Shown: positions 21,350 through 31,764 of the stretch, one piece after another
How positions within the stretch are numbered: the stretch's first letter is position 1
Layout of the letters: each line of letters starts with the position of its first letter
Assembly (NCBI GenBank): GCA_008729055.1
Contig: SDUX01000007.1
Coordinates: forward strand, 5,687,009-5,751,008
Direction of reading: 5' to 3'
Source: Pyropia haitanensis
Lineage: Eukaryota > Rhodophyta > Bangiophyceae > Bangiales > Bangiaceae
Length of the DNA: 64,000 nucleotides
Program-made: the position numbers and the translations under genes
The notes under the pieces: generated by a model
The model's input: only the letters and a program-made list of their open reading frames with translations
Database searches by the model: none
Told to the model about the DNA's origin: nothing

Positions 21350-22261
21350 ATGTCATCCCCGAGCACTACCACACCTGCAGAGGATGCGTCGTCTGCGTCC
21401 TCGAGGCGGGACCGGCCGTCTACTGGTGGGGTCCCTGAATCGACGACCAAGAAGCCGCGCCGGCTGTGGCGTCCCACTGGTGGAAGCGATCGCAACGACG
21501 TGCTGTGTGTGAAGGTCGTTTGCCAAGCTGGTACGCACGTGGCTTCCGGGCGCAAGCGTGTCGAGCTCTTGCAGCGCGCTGTCGAGGCCTTCAACCTGAA
21601 GCCGAACGCACCCTTTGTCACGGATCAGAAGCATCTGGCCGACCGCTTCAAGTTACTCATGGAGCAGTTTGAGCGGCAAGACAACGTGCGCAAGGCGCAA
21701 AGCGGCCGGGAGGACGAGCTGGAGCTGACCGAGCTGGACAAGCTGTTGGCCGATGCGGCGCGGGCCAAGGAAGAGTGGCTCCAGGCCAAGGAGTCCGGGG
21801 AGGAGGCCAAGAACGCTAAGGAGGCGCGGCTGCGCCACCAAGGTGGTCAAGCACGAGACGCCATGATGCGACGTCGTCGAGCGTAGCGTGCTGGTGATGA
21901 TGGTGCGGTCGACGACTCGGACCGAGGTCCTGAAAGCACCGTCGATCAAGGCAGCGCCAGATCTCCCTCGACTCCCCGTGGCAGCGGGAAGCGGCGCCGT
22001 GTGGCGGACGACGCAGACGAGGACGAGCTACTCTCCCTGCTTCCGGAGAGCGAGCAGCGGAAGCAAGCACTGGAAGAGCGGCGCATCGCACTGGAGGAGC
22101 GCCGTCTCGAGCACGAGCACAACAAGGAGGTGGAGGCGCGAGTGCAGAAGGAGCGCGACGCGCGCGCAGCTGCCGCGGCGGAAGCAGCTGCAGCGGCACA
22201 GCACACGGCAACGATGTCTTTGTTGGCCGAGCTGGCGCGGTCGATTGGGAGGCGGCCGTAG
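21350..22261 (+). pseudogene. Myb/trihelix-like transposon-associated protein interrupted by one TAG
   Basis: From ATG 21350 (MSSPSTTTPAEDASSASSRR) the frame encodes 178 residues to a TAG at 21884-21886, then stays open in the same frame to a stop at 22259-22261. The first part has KKPRRLWRPTGGSDRNDVLC, then a helical segment and DQKHLADRFKLLMEQFERQD. That is the layout of the Myb/SANT or trihelix DNA-binding protein carried by many PIF/Harbinger-type elements in algae and oomycetes. The part after the TAG has a nuclear-type basic stretch GSGKRRRV and a long coiled coil (ALEERRIALEERRLEHEHNK). A single nonsense change most simply explains the break. The surroundings are repeat-rich and of lower GC than the host genes, which supports a transposon origin. 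No transposase gene is in view. Confidence 0.7.
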
Positions 22262-22655
22262 GTGTGAGGGTTGGTGGGTGAGGGCGTGGCGGTGGGGAGT
22301 GGAAGTGTGGGCGGGGAGGGGTGTAATTGTTGTTGTGCCGTGCTGGACGTACGGGTGCCGTCGACTGCGGTGGGTGACAAGAGATGGTCAAGACGGTCCT
22401 GTGCTTGGGGTGGTTCCGCTGGACGCTATCTCGCGTTTGCTCTGCGTGGAGCATGACTGGGCTGACTGGGTATCGCGCCATGGGCTCAAGGTCTGGTGGT
22501 TCCTAGATCGGCTGAGGAGGTGGTGCGACGGCGCTTCTTCATCAACGCGTTCGTGAGGGATTGAGTGCTCTGGTTTTTCCTACGCGCGTTCTTTTCTGGT
22601 CCTGGGTGCAATTTTTCTGTCTTCTACTTGTCGGCGTGAATGACATCTATTGTTA
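22262..22655. other. 3' flank of the transposon-type ORF
   Basis: Moderate-GC sequence with no gene; 22560-22650 is T-rich. Confidence 0.4.
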
Positions 22656-23227
22656 GAGAGCTTCAGCAGAAAGGATCTGGGAAGAGATCTCGGTAGTTTC
22701 TCGGTAGCGTGGCAGCAGAACTTTCTTACCAGAACTGAGGCTGCAGGACCTTCAGCAGGTACCAGATCTCGTTATGGAAAACTGCACGCTGCGTGGATGT
22801 AGTTGACATGAAACGTGGAGCGAACAGCACGTCCGTGGCGGAGGGGAACCGCCCCAGATCGGTCGCCCGCCGAGGGATGCATTGCGTCGCCAAGAAGGAC
22901 AGGTCCTGCAGCGGGAGACAGGCGTGGTGCGGAGGCGTTGGGCGGGCACACTCGCGGAGGAGGCAGCGTGAGGCGATTGTGTCTCGTCGGACCTCGCCAT
23001 TTTGATCTACCGCGCGTCACTGGACTGGGCGCGACGCAGCGCCGTTCGCAGCCGACAATTGCTGCTCAGCACAACACGGGTCCTCCTCCCCGTACCGAGA
23101 TCCACTTCGTTATGCGGGGCCACATAAGGGTTTTTTCCTTACCAGATCCCGTTATGCGGAGACTACGTGGCAAACGTGTCAAGCATATAACGAGATCTTA
23201 ACGAGATCTGTACCTGCTGAAGCTCTC
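22656..23227. mobile_element. MITE-like element with GAGAGCTTCAGCAG termini
   Basis: The 14 bp terminus GAGAGCTTCAGCAG at 22656-22669 is exactly inverted at 23214-23227. The motif CTTCAGCAGGTACCAGATCT recurs inside at about 22751, and AGATCTCGTTA or its inverse occurs several times. No target duplication is evident (TTA on the left, AAA on the right). The 572 bp interior has no gene. Confidence 0.6.
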
Positions 23228-23787
23228 AAATGCTCTATTACCTGGTCCTGCAGTTGGTGTACGCATGAACTTCAATGGTACTGTATTCGGCCCTACTTGC
23301 GGGTATATATGAACGTACACACTGGCAGGGCGGTCCCTTTTGATTTTTTTTTGGCAAGGCATCAGAAAATCGACTTAACGCGAAACACAACTGCTCGTCA
23401 CGTCACCCTGCGAGTGTGTTGGTCTGGCCCTCTTTTGGTCCTGAAGATTGAATACATACGTGGCTGGCGATCCCCTCGGAGATATGGCATGCCCGTCATG
23501 CAGAAGGGCTGCTCTGCCATGACGCGGAAATCGTTCCAAGTCATTGTCAGTGTCTTGGCCGCAATCTAGCCGAGATCAGCTCCCCAGGCGCCAGTGCGAG
23601 GGGTGCATAAAAATCACACTGCCCATGTCAGAACAAGTCCCAGAATCACGCGCCACAGTGAGTGCGCGGGAGGACAGTCCCCTAAATCACCAGATGGCCA
23701 GCTCCTGGGCAGTCGCCGTCAGCCGTAATCATCTAAATCAGTAGCACTGCCGGCCAAATTCTTTGGGATGGATGCAATGTGTGAGCT
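23228..23787. other. AT-rich inter-element spacer
   Basis: No gene supported. It contains CCTAAATCACCAGATGGCCA and CATCTAAATCAGTAGCACTG. The latter resembles the GTAGCACTG end of the 1.73 kb element, so fragments of related elements may lie here. Confidence 0.35.
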
Positions 23788-23790
23788 TTA

Positions 23791-24348
23791 GGGCACGTCC
23801 ACCAATGTCGATATTCGCCGATATTCGTGCCACGTAGGAAAAACGTGGCGCGTCGGGCCAAACGTGGCACTGATGCGGTCGTTCATCAATGTCAACGAGC
23901 TATTCCGGCCTAAAACGAACCCCCCTCAGCGAATAGACTTGATATAAGTGACGACATAACTTCCTCTCCGTACCCTGACGTCTGTTAGCTCCAGAGCTAT
24001 CGCCGGGCCAAAACAGGGTGTTTTGGCCGAGCGATAGCCCTGGAGCCAACAGACCTTACCAATTGCCAGGGCGATGATTGGCTGAGAGCGTGCCACGTGT
24101 GGGCATCATTTCGACAGTGTGATAGTGGAGAGTTGTCAACACCAACGGCCTGGAACGAAGACGACGAACGGACCCGTGGTTTGGAAGGTAGCCTGTTGGT
24201 AGCCCCCGTCTCCACCGTAAGTCCACTTCACGTGCTTCGCCTGATAGCTCGCCGATAGCCCGACCACCCAGACGCTGCCACGTATGTACACGTGGCGTCT
24301 TAAAACCACTCATTTAAGACTGATAGCCGACATTGGTGGACGTGCCCT
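23791..24348. mobile_element. PIF/Harbinger-type MITE with TTA target duplication
   Basis: The perfect 20 bp terminal inverted repeat GGGCACGTCCACCAATGTCG at 23791-23810 is mirrored at 24329-24348. TTA flanks both sides (23788-23790 and 24349-24351). A TWA-type 3 bp duplication is the hallmark of PIF/Harbinger transposition. The 558 bp interior is non-coding and contains a strong internal hairpin. Confidence 0.85.
23980..24054. repeat. 35 bp-arm hairpin inside the MITE
   Basis: Left arm 23980-24014 (GTCTGTTAGCTCCAGAGCTA and on) and right arm 24020-24054 are inverted with about four mismatches around a 5 nt loop. Confidence 0.8.
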
Positions 24349-24351
24349 TAA

Positions 24352-25263
24352 GGCCAGGAGCAGCACCGCACAAGGCGAGGACATGCCTAAATCAGTCTAA
24401 ATGGATCTAATAGTGATGAGCCGATGATTGGCTGCGGCCGCAGCAGGCCTCGTCCCAATTACTAATTGGTCAGGATGTGGTTCTCTCGTGTGATCTCGCC
24501 TGAGTTTCCCTTCGTCTCGGTTCGATCTTCTCAGGAACAGTTGTGCAGCTTGCCACAGATGTCTGTTCCACGCTGTTCTCCCTTCCATGTGCTCGGGATC
24601 ACCAGAAAATCTCAGATCGGATAGATTACACAACAGCGGAGACTCTTACGGAGCGCTCTCATTGGTCAGAAAGGCAACCTGTGAGGCAATTCATTGGGCA
24701 GTGGACTGTTGTTCTTGTTCTTGTCAGGATCGGCCAACATTAAAAAGACTGCAATCCAACTTAGTACCAAACTGGACCAATCCGTTCGGGCGGGCAGGGG
24801 AGAGAGAAAAGCACACAGCCGAGTGACGGCGTGCCGCTCTCATGAGCACTGCTACTTCAGGACTGGCGGGGCAGATGCGAGCTGGGCGAGGGAGGGACCT
24901 GGGGGAGGGCGGGGTGTGGGGCGCAGGTATACCACGGAATAGCGCACGGGGTGACGACCGGTGACCGTCTAGTCCACGCCCGCGACCATCACGCGTCGAG
25001 CGCAGACAGCCGAGCGCGGCAATGGCGACCAGAGGCCATGTGATGGTGCCGATGACATCGGTCGCTCGAAAAACAGTAAGCAGAGTCATCCACCGGCATG
25101 CGCTGAACTCCAAGAGAAATCCCTACACAGAGCGCCGCCCGCGCACGAGCAGTTGCACCTCGACGACATGGTCCCTCGGGGCACCATGGCAGTCTCCCCC
25201 CTACCCCTTCTACTTCCCCTCCAACGTCGTGCATCCCGTCCTTCCCCCTCCTCCCCAGCCCCC
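24352..25263. other. intergenic, moderate GC
   Basis: Contains short inverted words (for example ATTACTAATTGG near 24457) but no gene. It includes the 3' flank of the minus-strand membrane protein gene. Confidence 0.4.
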
Positions 25264-25989
25264 CTACCGAGTCGGTCCCGTGTTGTACACGGGCGCCGCG
25301 CCATACTCCCCCTGCGGCGGGTACCCCCCCTGGGGCGGGTACTCTCCCCCCCCAGTCGTGTTGGCGTAGACCGCCGCGGGAGCCACTGGGTAGGTCGGCG
25401 CTGTCGCCACAGGCGCCGCCGGGTAGGCCGTTGTCGGGTACCCCCCGCCTCCCACCGTCTCGGCCGCTGGCGGCTCGTACGTCCCCGGCGCGGTGCCGTC
25501 CGCCTCGCCCATCGCGGTCACCTGGTCACGGATCTTGCGCGCCTTGGACCGCTTGCGCGCCATCGCCGCCACCGCAGCCACCGCGGCGAGCAGCGCCAAG
25601 CCCGCCAGCACCAGCAGCGCAATGCCCGCCGCGCGCAGGCCGCCGCGCTCACAGTAGCACTGGCGGAGGGTGATGCCCACATTCGGGCACGGGAAGGACA
25701 GGCCAGACTCGTCGCGGCAGCAGGTGCTCTTGAAAAACCACGACCGGCAGGAGCGGCCGCGGGAAAAGCGCGTGCACGACGCAAAGCTGGTGGCACAGGT
25801 GGTGCGGCAGCCGATATCAGTCAGCGCCGTGTCACCCGCCGCGCACTGGCCTTGGGCCGCCGCGGCGGGGGCGGCGGTGAGGGCGGCCGCCACGGCCACC
25901 GCCGCCACCACCAGTAGGGTGGCGGCCAGGAGGGGGCGGGCGGGGGTGCGCCGCCGACAGGCGGCGCGGGGGAGGGTACCCTGCCTCAT
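25264..25989 (-). CDS. secreted-type single-pass membrane protein with a ten-Cys ectodomain
   Basis: 241 residues from ATG 25989 (MRQGTLPRAACRRRTPARPL). A signal peptide covers about residues 18-46 (LLAATLLVVAAVAVAAALTA). The ectodomain of about 75 residues has ten cysteines, spaced C-x11-C-x2-C-x6-C-x8-C-x8-CC-x9-C-x10-CYC, with RSWFFKSTCC and LRQCYC. A membrane helix AAGIALLVLAGLALLAAVAA follows, then a basic stop-transfer segment RKRSKARKIR. The cytosolic tail is rich in Pro, Tyr and Gly (YPTTAYPAAP, GGYPPQGEYG). The architecture suggests a surface receptor or cell-wall-linked protein, but no family is recognised. High GC3 and Cys conservation within the ectodomain support real coding. It is the only confident host gene inside the repeat island. 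Confidence 0.7.
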   Translation of the reverse strand: MRQGTLPRAACRRRTPARPLLAATLLVVAAVAVAAALTAAPAAAAQGQCAAGDTALTDIGCRTTCATSFASCTRFSRGRSCRSWFFKSTCCRDESGLSFPCPNVGITLRQCYCERGGLRAAGIALLVLAGLALLAAVAAVAAMARKRSKARKIRDQVTAMGEADGTAPGTYEPPAAETVGGGGYPTTAYPAAPVATAPTYPVAPAAVYANTTGGGEYPPQGGYPPQGEYGAAPVYNTGPTR

Positions 25990-26611
25990 CGTTGGGGGGG
26001 GGAAGAGGGAGTGGGACGAGGACAAGCGGAAAGAACCGAGAGGGTGCAGCGGGAGGCGGGGGCGAGGCGGGTCCCCGGCGTGAGCGTGTCCACGTCGGGG
26101 GGAGCGCCTCCAGGTCGGCACGGCAGTAGTCAATGACACGGCGGCGGCACGTCACGGAGTTGCTTGGCGGCGCGGCGGTCGCAGGCGTGGCTGACAACTG
26201 AGGTGCGTGGGCGGCCCGGGTGCGGCTGCCGCACCGGCGGCGACGACAGCGACGGCGGCGACGGCGGCGATGGCAGCAGCCGCGGCACGTTGCTCCCACG
26301 TGGCCAGGGTGACCTCGGGAGACGCGGCCGGCGGCGAGCGCGCCCCCCGCCCGCCGCGCGCGGGCGTTGACAGTGGGCCCCGTGGATCACCCCGCAATGG
26401 GGTGGCGGCTGATCACGGCGGCCGCCGCGGGCGGTTTGGCCGTACCGCCACGGACCGCCGTGGGCATCCCGCCGTGGCCTCCCCCCCCTGCGGGGCCGGC
26501 CAGGTCCTCGAGGGGAGAGGGCGAGGGGGGCGCGGCGTGCAATCCCCGCTGCCTCCCCCTACCCCTGCCCCGCCACCCCAACCGCACGCAACTCCGCTTG
26601 TCGGGCGGGCA
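25990..26611. other. intergenic upstream of the Cys-rich protein gene
   Basis: CG-rich sequence with GCGGCGAC-type repeats near 26230-26290. It should include the gene's promoter. No ORF supported. Confidence 0.4.
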
Positions 26612-27794
26612 GCGCAGTGGGCTCTAAACCGGGATCCATGCAGTCGGCTCTTCAAGCCGGAAGGGCTTGAACAAACCTTGATTTTCCTTGAAGTGGTCGC
26701 ACGCGCCGCGGCGGCCGCCGCCCCAACTGAGTGGATTAGAGGCCGATCCTCACACTTAAAAGGTTGACGAACACGGTAAAGTATATTGAAGGGAGGTGAT
26801 GGGTTCCCTACTAAGGAGCATCCAATTGGCTGTCAAGTTTCGGTAACTCTCCATCACAGTCCTCGCGGGGACCACGACGGCCATCCCTGAGCGGCCGACA
26901 ATCCATCTCCATGGCCCGGCTGATGACGCCACAGAGATGCACGGTAACACTGGCGTACTACCACCGCATCGCGGGCATGAGGCTTTAGTGACCACAGAGG
27001 CAGCGGCAGCGACTGCAGCGGCAGCGGCTGCAGTTGCGGGGGGCGCCGCGCTGGCGGCGCCAGCTGCCACTGCCGCCGACGTCCACGTTCCCGCCCTCCC
27101 GTCCCCCCTGCCGCCCGCCGGCTCTAGTCCGCATCGGGCCGCGACGGCGGCCGCGGCGGCGGCCGTGGCCGCGGCTGGTTTTGGCCCCTGTCGTCTATTA
27201 CTGCCGCGAGTCTCGGCGCAAGTGCTTCGGGTGCCTGTCAGTGTCGTCGGAGAGAAGCAAGCCGACGGTTGGGAGCGTACTGTACCGCGTAATTGAAAAA
27301 AAAAACTCTCAGGAAGATCTGCAGGCCGCCGAGATACGGCGTGCGCCTCACGTGATCAACTCCGGCGAGCTGCATAAATGCCGGGATACAATCCCAGAAA
27401 CATGGGACTTTTCGGGTGAAACGGGGGCTACAAGCTCTTGTAGATGCTGTACTTCTATTAGGAGAGCGTGATCACGCTTAATACGGCGCGAGAGCTGTGT
27501 GCATTAGCACTTGAAGAAAGCTTGATAAACCTTGAATAATTGGTCATGACCTGGGTGGACATCATCGTTCAGTACATCACTGTATAGCCCGCACTGAGAC
27601 GCACCTTGTGGTGTATCGCAACCCCATGTCCGAGCAGGTGTTCATAATGACTTCAAGGTTGATCACGTTTTCTTCAACAAATCGGCCTTTACGGGGTCTC
27701 TGGGGCACTTCATGATCGCCCTGGATCGTGATTTCTGCAAGGTTCTGCTTTTGAAAAGCGCTTGAAGAGGATCCCGCAACAAAGCCCACTGCGC
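26612..27794. mobile_element. 1.18 kb inverted-repeat element
   Basis: The 12 bp terminus GCGCAGTGGGCT at 26612-26623 is exactly inverted at 27783-27794. Similarity continues imperfectly inward with CGGGATCC, TCTTCAAGC and AACCTTG on both arms. Words such as GCTTGATAAACCTTG recur inside. The first seven bases GCGCAGT match the end of the 1.73 kb element, suggesting one superfamily. No target duplication is clear and no transposase is seen. Confidence 0.6.
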
Positions 27795-30700
27795 AGGCCG
27801 CCCCCACCCACTGCGGGGTTCCAATGTGCGTGTAACGGCTGGCCGCACGTGGCACGCGCCCGTTCCGGTCCCCAGCTTGAGTGAATGCGGCGGAGGGAGG
27901 AGGCCACCCTGTAAGGTAGGGGGGGCGGGGGGGGGGGGGGGAAGGGAAGGGTTATTGAGGGGGGTGCCCGTGGGTGCAAAATGAACCGGTCACGGTTGTT
28001 GCCGCCAACGACCAGGCACGGCGGGCGGGGGGAAGCGTCTGGCAAACAGCGCCGCGCCCCGGCGGTCCGTTTGGACAGCGGTGGCTGGGCCTGCCAGCGG
28101 CCGTCGCCAGACCGTACGCGGATGGGGGGGCCCCATCGTGTCTCCCTGCCGGCACACGCACACACGCCCCAGTCGGTGCTCGCCCGTCGTCGCGGCTGCC
28201 ACGCCCATAGATCTGTCCGCTGTGGAGGCACGGGGCCACGTGGTTTCAAGTACACACACTGTAGTACTTTTCCTACTGGGCGATCGGTTTGGTCCCCACG
28301 TCGACGGAACTCGTGTTGTCTCGAAATGCACGGACCGGCTCTGGCGTGATCGGCTGCTCCATCTTTATCACACTGCCAGTAGACCAGTTCACACGCCACG
28401 ACGGGCACGTCCAGCACCAAACGGTGGTTTGGAAGGCTTCAGAAACACCGTGCGCCAGGCGCACGGCCGCTGCCGACCACCTGGCAAGCCCCAAGCTGAA
28501 GTCAATCGCCGCGTCGCGGTCCTTGTACAAGTGCACGTAGAGTGGGGTATTCGAGCAGGAGCATCCCCAACCTGGCTCAATGGCAATACCCCACGTTCTG
28601 TCTGGGTAGAGGTGTGCGTTGGGCAGTGTGGCCGTGGAGTCGTCACGCACATGGTCTTTTCCCGCCCGCCCTCGGCCACCGTCACGACAATACCCCGGGC
28701 CTGTTGCACCACACTCACCCTCCCTTCCGCGGCAACCGACGATCACCGGGTATGGTTCCTGCGTGTCCATCGGTTGCTTGCGTAAGTGTCGTATGGCGTC
28801 GCCGGTGGTGCCGTCTACGCTGTGGCTGGCGCAGCCCACGCGTGCACGGGTGTGGTGGGCACGCCGAAACTGGCGCGGGTGGCCAAGGCGGCCGCTGTGC
28901 TGTCCGCTTTAGCGGAGAAAACCTGCTGGCCCAGTGTCGGGGCGACCGTGTCGCCGTCGGCACAGATATCGAGTGCTAGTCGATTCCACGCCGTTGGGCG
29001 CACGTTGAGTATTCTCACAGCTGTGGCAGGAAGATTCTCCCCACAGAGGGAGGATACGCCACAAACAGCGCCTGGCGTTCCCCAGTGCGATGCGCCTTGG
29101 GACGGCCTTCGATGGCAGTAAGCACGACGTGGTGCCTTGCGGGTACCGCTGCAGACTCGACAAGAGCCAGGTGGACAGTCGTCGAGCCATGGCTGCCCAC
29201 TTCTGCGCGGAGCGTAGCGCAGTCCCTCCTGAACTGGTGTCATGTAGTGGACTGAGTGCAGCAGAGATGAAAGAACCCTCTGCGATCCAGCTAAACTTCC
29301 CCTCCTCGTACGGCCGAGGACAGAACACGGTTGCTTGCATGCCTGAGCGTGATGTCAAAGTGTGGATCTTTGAAGGGCGTTCCATAGCGTCCCACAGTCA
29401 TGCTTGACCTGTTGGAAGGTGTCGGATAGGTCTCACGGAGGGGGTAGCTGTGGGTCCGTGTGCATAAAGGGTGATCCTCAGGGCGTGATGCGCACCTCGG
29501 GTGCTCCCATGCAGGCGGCGCTTCGCGACCGGCAACCTGCCACGACGCCAACTCCCGCCCTTTGCACGTCGGATCGGCGCGGACTGCTGGTCTGCGCTGC
29601 AGGTGGATCACACCCGTGCCCGCCACCGCCACCGCTCGTCCCATCAGCAATACACCAACCGCGCAAGAAACCGACAGATTGGCGGGTCTCAAAAGAGATA
29701 TCCAAATTTCAAATGGCCTGATCGACGCCCCAGTGCCGCACGCTACGGTGCGCACACGAGCGTGCGCGTGCGAGGTCACCGCCCGGCAGACGCATGAGTC
29801 TCGCAGCGTGCTCGGATCACAGAGGATGTCCCATCTCGAGAGCGGCGTGGGCCCCACTCCGCCGCACTCCCTCATCAAACCGTCGAGGGGTGTTTCATGT
29901 CCGCACCCTCCGTGGCCGTGTGCGTTGGCGGCGCGCCAAAAGAAACGACAGCCCAACGGTGCATCCGCGCAAAATTTGGGTTCACCGCAAGCGCAGATCT
30001 GGACACGCCTCACTCCCTGAGATCCCTGGGGCGGCACCGGAGTACACGCAGGCACCTAGCCACACAACGGCGACGCATATCTCGCTGTCGCGGGTCCTCC
30101 AGTCCAAGTCGTGGTGGCACTCCGAAGGGGTAAACAGTCAATATTATTGAAGCGAATCAAGCGATGAAGCTTTGGATACTCCTGCTACGATTAACCACAG
30201 ATGGGGCATCCTAAACTGTTGCCACGCGTGTATTGTGTGACTATTGCTCACATGTTGGGGAGGCATAAATCCCAGTTTCCGGCCATTGTCGGGGGGTTAA
30301 ATACCGCACACCCTTGTTTGCTTGGAAGAATACGTGTTTATGGGAGCTCTTCTTCTGTGTAAATCGCCTTATGCTTCAACATGAACTTTTATTCTACATC
30401 ATGCATCGAACTGTCAAGCTGTGGTGGCGCTCAGATTATGCGGATGAGTGGGCATGAAGGAGGCGCGGGCCCAAGGCTCACTTTGTAAGGCGGCCGGCCT
30501 CCGCTCCCGCTGCATTCATTGGGCCGCCCCTTGTCGGTGGCGCCCATTCGACAGAGTGATTGGCTCCCCTCGCAGACAGGCATGCGTGGTGAAGTGACCA
30601 GCCTGATCAGGTCGCCTTTCACTGTGTGGCTGCAATGGGGGGCTCTCACAGGGCCAACCCCTGGTGAGCCAGGGCGGGAGGGGCCGTCCCGTGGCCGCTC

Positions 30701-31764
30701 CCGCCGACGGTTTGATTGCCGCCCACCGACGGTTTGATTGGCTTGAGGCGCGGTGGGCGGATCGGGGGGCTAGGCCCAGTGTCGGCCCGTGCGGCAGTGG
30801 AGGCGGAGAAGGGGGCCCCCTCGCGTGCGAATCCCGGCCTGCGGAGGGGCGCGCGCCACGGCCACCCCAGCGCGCCGCGATCGTGGGGTCTGGTCGATGG
30901 GGCCTGGTTGGTGGCGAGACGGCAGCATCGCTGTCGTGCCGTGCCAGCACCACTGCGCAGGGGTAGCTCCCTGCCTCCACCCCGCTGCCCGCGCGCGTGG
31001 CGGCCCAGTGTCGGCACGCCGTGTTGGAGGCTCAGTCCCACCGGTCGCACTTACCTGGTAAACCCACCACCCTCGCCACTGTCCGCGGGTTGCAAACGAG
31101 GCTCTCCGGATGGGATGGTACGGTGGCAGTAGGCAAGGCAGCGGTGGCGAAAACCGTGACGTGGCGCTCGCCGTTGCCGTTGCCGAGGTGTGCGGCGTGC
31201 AGTTCCAGTGCAGCGCATATCAGCCGTGGCAGAGCAAAACAGATACAGAGCGATAAGACTAAAAGAATACTCCATCTATTGCATCATCTGTACACACACG
31301 CACTCGCACCCACAGAGCTCCAGCATCAGGCAGGAGTAGCACAATGGTGGCAGCAGAAGCAGTGGTGCCGCCACGTCCTCCCAAAAACAATGCCCGCAGC
31401 CAACGTTGTGCCACGCCGCGCCGCGTTGCTCAGTTTGCAAAACACTCGCACACACACACACACACACACACGGCTCAAAACTAGCGCAAGACGAAAGGAG
31501 GGGGAAAAGTAATCTGCGGCGGCGACGCCCGTGCGACACTATGCCCGCGGCGCCCGTGGCTTGTGGGCGGACCGCACGTCCACCCGGCCTGGCGGCGGCG
31601 GCGGCGTACGTGTGGTGGCAAAGTCCCGGTCCGCGGCTTGGGAGGCGGCCGCGACGAGCAGGTTGAAGTTTGCAAGTCGTGTCTGGGCAGCGCCGAGAAG
31701 CAAACAGAACACACAAGAGCGGAAGTAGAGAAAGAGCACGACAAGGCAAAATGCGCACGGAAAG
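27795..31764. other. 4 kb of uncertain content
   Basis: No gene can be assigned. Coding-like stretches occur on both strands over the same bases. On the minus strand one runs from 28273 to 28839 (188 residues, with PLYVHLYKDRDAAIDFSLGL). On the plus strand one runs from 29090 to 29407 (105 residues, MRLGTAFDGSKHDVVPCGYR). No domain is seen in either, and decayed genes or non-coding transcripts are equally possible. Sequence from 30130 to 30430 is AT-rich. Confidence 0.35.
31445..31471. repeat. (CA)n microsatellite
   Basis: An uninterrupted CA dinucleotide tract of about 13 units, preceded by AACACTCG and followed by GGCTC. Confidence 0.9.
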
